A stretch of DNA of 25,000 nucleotides, taken from contig CATWVA010000026.1 in assembly GCA_958354105.1 (NCBI GenBank), positions 1 through 25,000 on the forward strand. The letters are read 5' to 3'. The stretch comes from an uncultured Collinsella sp. GTDB taxonomy: Bacteria > Actinomycetota > Coriobacteriia > Coriobacteriales > Coriobacteriaceae. This document shows, one piece after another, positions 22,763 through 25,000 of this stretch. Made by a program: the position numbers and the translations under genes. The notes below the pieces were generated by a model. It made no database searches. It had not been told where the DNA came from and saw nothing but the letters and a program-made list of their open reading frames with translations. Numbering within the stretch: the stretch's first letter is position 1; each line of letters begins with the position of its first letter.

Positions 22763-23836
22763 ATGGACCTGACGCTATGCGGTCAATCCGCTTTTTACTA
22801 TCACTGTATCCCGCCGCAGGTATTAGGGCTTTACCCCGCCATTAGCCTTGGCAATATGGATCGCAGATGTTGCGGCCTCGGAAGTCATGCAGTTGTAAAA
22901 GACCTACTTCACGCACCGCTTCACAGGTTTGTATTCACTCGAGCACAATCCGGGTCGCGAAGCCTGTTTAAATCGCACCTCCTGACCCAAGAGCCGCCTC
23001 CCGGGTCGTTTAGGCAAACTGAACATGGATTTGATGTCACGTCGCCCGAGTTTACGCTGCTCAGCCTTGCTACGCAGGTCTCACGCAACCAGCTACTCAT
23101 GGCTTGCTACGAGATGTGCGGCTCCTTTGCAGTGTTTAAGCCCTGCGAGCGAACGCAACAACATCTTGATGAAGCTATTTCGCTTAAGCTCATTCCACCC
23201 AACTGCTGCTGGGAGCGTGTTGTCGACACCAAGGGCAATGACACCAATTTGTGGAAGCGCCCGCCGCTCCTCAGCGCGGCGGATATCGCCGCGTTCGCCA
23301 AGCAGGCTGCAGGCCTGCGCGGCGTTAAACAACTGCGCTGGGCGGCCGAGCACATGACGGGGCAGACCGCCTCGCCCTTCGAAGTACAGGCCTCTATGCT
23401 TGTCTCGCTCCCCCGCAACGAGGGCGGCATGGGCATCAACATCGCAAACAACGTGCGCATCCCACTCAGCGACGCCGCGCGCTCACTGTATGACAAAACC
23501 TGCTGCTACGCCGATATCCTCATAGAGAGCAACACCGACAGCATGGGCGTCATCTTGGAATGCCAAGGCCGCTCCGCCCACGATGGCGAAGCCGCAAGTC
23601 TCTCCGATGCCGAGCGCACCACCGCCCTCACAAGCATGGGCTATGACGTTATCCAGATAACCTATGAGCAAATCAAAGACACGAAGAGCTTTAACAACAT
23701 CGCCGAACTCATCCATAAAAAGGCAGGGCTCCCCTACATCCCAAAGACCGATCAGAAACGCACCACCGAAGATGCCCTGCGGCGGGAGCTATTGGTCGAT
23801 TGGGATGAGCTGTTCGCCGTCAAGCCGGCCGGCTAG
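22763..23836 (+). CDS. Nuclease-like protein with C-terminal Vsr/DUF559-type PD-(D/E)XK core
   Basis: ATG 22763 follows AGGAGG with 6-base spacing (357 aa); the frame is open further upstream but passes through the inverted repeat. The N-terminal half has SPEFTLLSLATQVS and ACYEMCGSF, which I associate with a conserved coriobacterial family of unknown role. Residues 240 to 320 read ADILIES, then GVILECQGRSAHDGE, then DAERTTALTSMGYDVIQITYEQI. This is the strand-helix order of Vsr-like endonucleases, with D251 and E266. The usual Lys two residues after the Glu is Gln268, as in many DUF559-like proteins. A DNA-directed role is plausible but not shown. It may be an antitoxin- or defence-related nuclease, or an inactive relative. 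Confidence 0.7.
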   Translation: MDLTLCGQSAFYYHCIPPQVLGLYPAISLGNMDRRCCGLGSHAVVKDLLHAPLHRFVFTRAQSGSRSLFKSHLLTQEPPPGSFRQTEHGFDVTSPEFTLLSLATQVSRNQLLMACYEMCGSFAVFKPCERTQQHLDEAISLKLIPPNCCWERVVDTKGNDTNLWKRPPLLSAADIAAFAKQAAGLRGVKQLRWAAEHMTGQTASPFEVQASMLVSLPRNEGGMGINIANNVRIPLSDAARSLYDKTCCYADILIESNTDSMGVILECQGRSAHDGEAASLSDAERTTALTSMGYDVIQITYEQIKDTKSFNNIAELIHKKAGLPYIPKTDQKRTTEDALRRELLVDWDELFAVKPAG

Positions 23837-24681
23837 CAGCTAGCGATCAGGGGGACTGCGGGAACGTCAGAAGCAGCAACGCGAGCCGCAAATCCCGCCT
23901 CGGTCAGCTCGATGACCTCGGTAAACGTTGCATCGAAAAACTCCTCGGTTAGCAGGCGATACGGCGGATGATCGGGCTCGCCGGGGTTTTCGCGTACAAT
24001 CTCGTGCATGACGCCGATAGTCTTGAGCACATATTCTTTATGGATGGGATACTGCCCAAAACGCGTCGCAGCGGTATAGAGGCGATCGGTCGCACGCGGA
24101 ATGGAAACGATGCCCAGCGTCTTGCCAAACCAGTCAAAATCGCCCTGCTTTTTAATGCGGAATTCCTCGCACGGCTTGCCGCCGTGTGCTTCCAGATACT
24201 GGTTCACACGCGTGTTCCATACCGTGTCGGCCACCAGATGCGACCAGACGCCCAGCGTTAAATCGAGCAGCGACTGCGCCACATCTTCGGACGCAAGCGA
24301 GAACTCACAGGCGCCGGGACCGACAACCGGCTCGGCATCCCTGTAGCGCTGAGGATAGTGCACGCGGTTCAGTCGCTCGCGCTCCTCGACAATCGAGGTA
24401 GCCTCAGCAGGTTCGCCCGCGGGTGCGCCTTTAAGCAGCGGCGTCACATAGGTATCCCAGAACTCGTGCTCGCGTGGTTTGGGGATAGGCTCGGGCTTAG
24501 CAAAGTGCGTGATGCGGTACGGGATGGGATCGGCAATGCCGGGAACCATGTAGCCCACAAAGATGTCCGGAACCACGCAGCCAAACAAAAAGGCATTGCG
24601 GTCGCGCACGCTATCGGCAAGCACGCTAGCACGTGTCAGCAAGCGCTCCGTTTGAGCGATATGAATGTTCCAGCTTGGCAT
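23833..24681 (-). CDS. Zinc-dependent phospholipase C family protein
   Basis: ATG 24681 follows GGGGG at 4 to 5 bases and gives 282 aa. A longer start 12 bases upstream is possible but leaves no binding site. The sequence begins MPSWNIHIAQTERLL and contains NAFLFGCVVPDIFVGY, ITHFAKP, and LGVWSHLVADTVWN. The spaced His and Asp residues match the metal ligands of Zn_dep_PLPC proteins. No signal peptide is seen, so a cytoplasmic or non-lipase role is as likely as phospholipase activity. Its stop shares CTAG with the convergent nuclease-like gene. Confidence 0.65.
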   Translation of the reverse strand: MPSWNIHIAQTERLLTRASVLADSVRDRNAFLFGCVVPDIFVGYMVPGIADPIPYRITHFAKPEPIPKPREHEFWDTYVTPLLKGAPAGEPAEATSIVEERERLNRVHYPQRYRDAEPVVGPGACEFSLASEDVAQSLLDLTLGVWSHLVADTVWNTRVNQYLEAHGGKPCEEFRIKKQGDFDWFGKTLGIVSIPRATDRLYTAATRFGQYPIHKEYVLKTIGVMHEIVRENPGEPDHPPYRLLTEEFFDATFTEVIELTEAGFAARVAASDVPAVPLIASC

Positions 24682-24707
24682 AGCAACCCCCATAAAAAAC
24701 CTGGATA

Positions 24708-24716
24708 ACTATACCA
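24708..24716 (-). promoter_or_regulatory. Extended -10 promoter of the phospholipase-like gene
   Basis: Minus-strand TGGTATAGT is an extended -10 (TGn plus TATAGT). It lies 27 bases before the start codon. No -35 is evident. Confidence 0.5.
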
Positions 24717-24726
24717 TCACGGCAAA

Positions 24727-24740
24727 GCCGCGCGGGCGGC
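24727..24740 (-). terminator. Possible terminator of the ABC ATPase gene
   Basis: A 5-bp GCCGC/GCGGC stem with a 4-base loop is followed on the minus strand by TTTGCC. The short T-run makes termination doubtful. Confidence 0.3.
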
Positions 24741-24761
24741 TACGCATCCTCTACGCAGCAA

Positions 24762-25000
24762 CTATTCCGCAGCACCGCTCTCGGTTCCATACGACGGCGA
24801 AGGCGCCTCGACCACATGGTGATATCGATCGATATAGATGGCGCGGGCACCCAGGCGCCGCACCAAATCTTGATGATGCGTGCTCATCAAGACCGTCTTG
24901 CCGGCAGCAACATAGGCCAGTAGAAAGTTGACCACGATGTCGCATGAATCCTCGTCGAGCCCATTGGTAGGCTCGTCGAGGACCAAGATATCCGGGTTCA
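24762..25000 (-). CDS. ABC transporter ATP-binding protein, C-terminal part only
   Basis: The frame enters from the right edge and stops at 24762, giving 78 visible residues. It contains Walker B and the D-loop (PDILVLDEPTNGLDEDS) and the H-loop (VLMSTHHQDLV). The tail RAIYIDRYHHVVEAPSPS lacks any accessory domain. The Walker A and signature motifs lie outside the window, and the substrate is unknown. Confidence 0.9.
   Translation of the reverse strand, partial: NPDILVLDEPTNGLDEDSCDIVVNFLLAYVAAGKTVLMSTHHQDLVRRLGARAIYIDRYHHVVEAPSPSYGTESGAAE

Overview
This window looks like chromosomal DNA of a high-GC Gram-positive bacterium. The best guess is a gut actinobacterium of the class Coriobacteriia, most likely Collinsella or a close relative. 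The guess rests on the high GC content, the low-GC-type housekeeping order, the actinobacterial form of Tad pilus operon, and a coriobacterial-looking nuclease-like protein. It comes from family knowledge, not from a database search.

Layout, left to right. Positions 1-5423, minus strand: a translation and RNA-maintenance block. In transcription order it is a GH5-like glycosidase, rsmI, metG (with its own terminator), rsmA, and a TatD-family nuclease cut by the left window edge. Positions 5424-6099: a tRNA-Phe gene with a good promoter. Its 3' end and terminator are duplicated as an exact 63-bp direct repeat around a hairpin-rich insert. Positions 6100-16079, minus strand: a Tad (Flp-type) pilus operon. 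In transcription order it is CpaB, TadZ/CpaE, TadA, TadB, TadC, Flp pilin, an unknown anchored protein, two TadE-like pseudopilins, a TadG-like protein, a third TadE-like pseudopilin and a DUF192 protein, then a micro-ORF and an RHH antitoxin-like gene. Most junctions overlap by 1-4 bases or more, so translational coupling is likely. No prepilin peptidase or regulator is in view. Positions 16080-20520, minus strand: rsgA and a Ca2+-type P-type ATPase, each ending in a strong terminator. Positions 20812-22407, plus strand: pyruvate kinase with promoter and terminator. Positions 22408-23836: a hairpin-rich spacer with a 25-bp inverted repeat, then a plus-strand gene with a Vsr/DUF559-like PD-(D/E)XK core. 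This gene converges on a minus-strand zinc-dependent phospholipase C-like gene, sharing a CTAG that is the stop for both. At the right edge is the C-terminal half of an ABC ATPase (minus strand).

How the genes work together. TadA, TadB, TadC and TadZ form the motor, platform and localisation parts for assembling Flp fibres. Four small proteins carry the same Ala-Gln-x-Thr-x-Glu prepilin signature and are the likely peptidase substrates. RsmA, RsmI, RsgA, MetG and tRNA-Phe all serve ribosome maturation and translation. No complete undescribed system can be proved from the sequence alone. The best leads are: the tRNA-Phe 3'-end duplication; the GH5-like protein lacking its acid/base glutamate; the ATPase leader that could hide its own ribosome binding site; the unknown protein inside the Tad operon; and the nuclease-like gene beside its inverted repeat.
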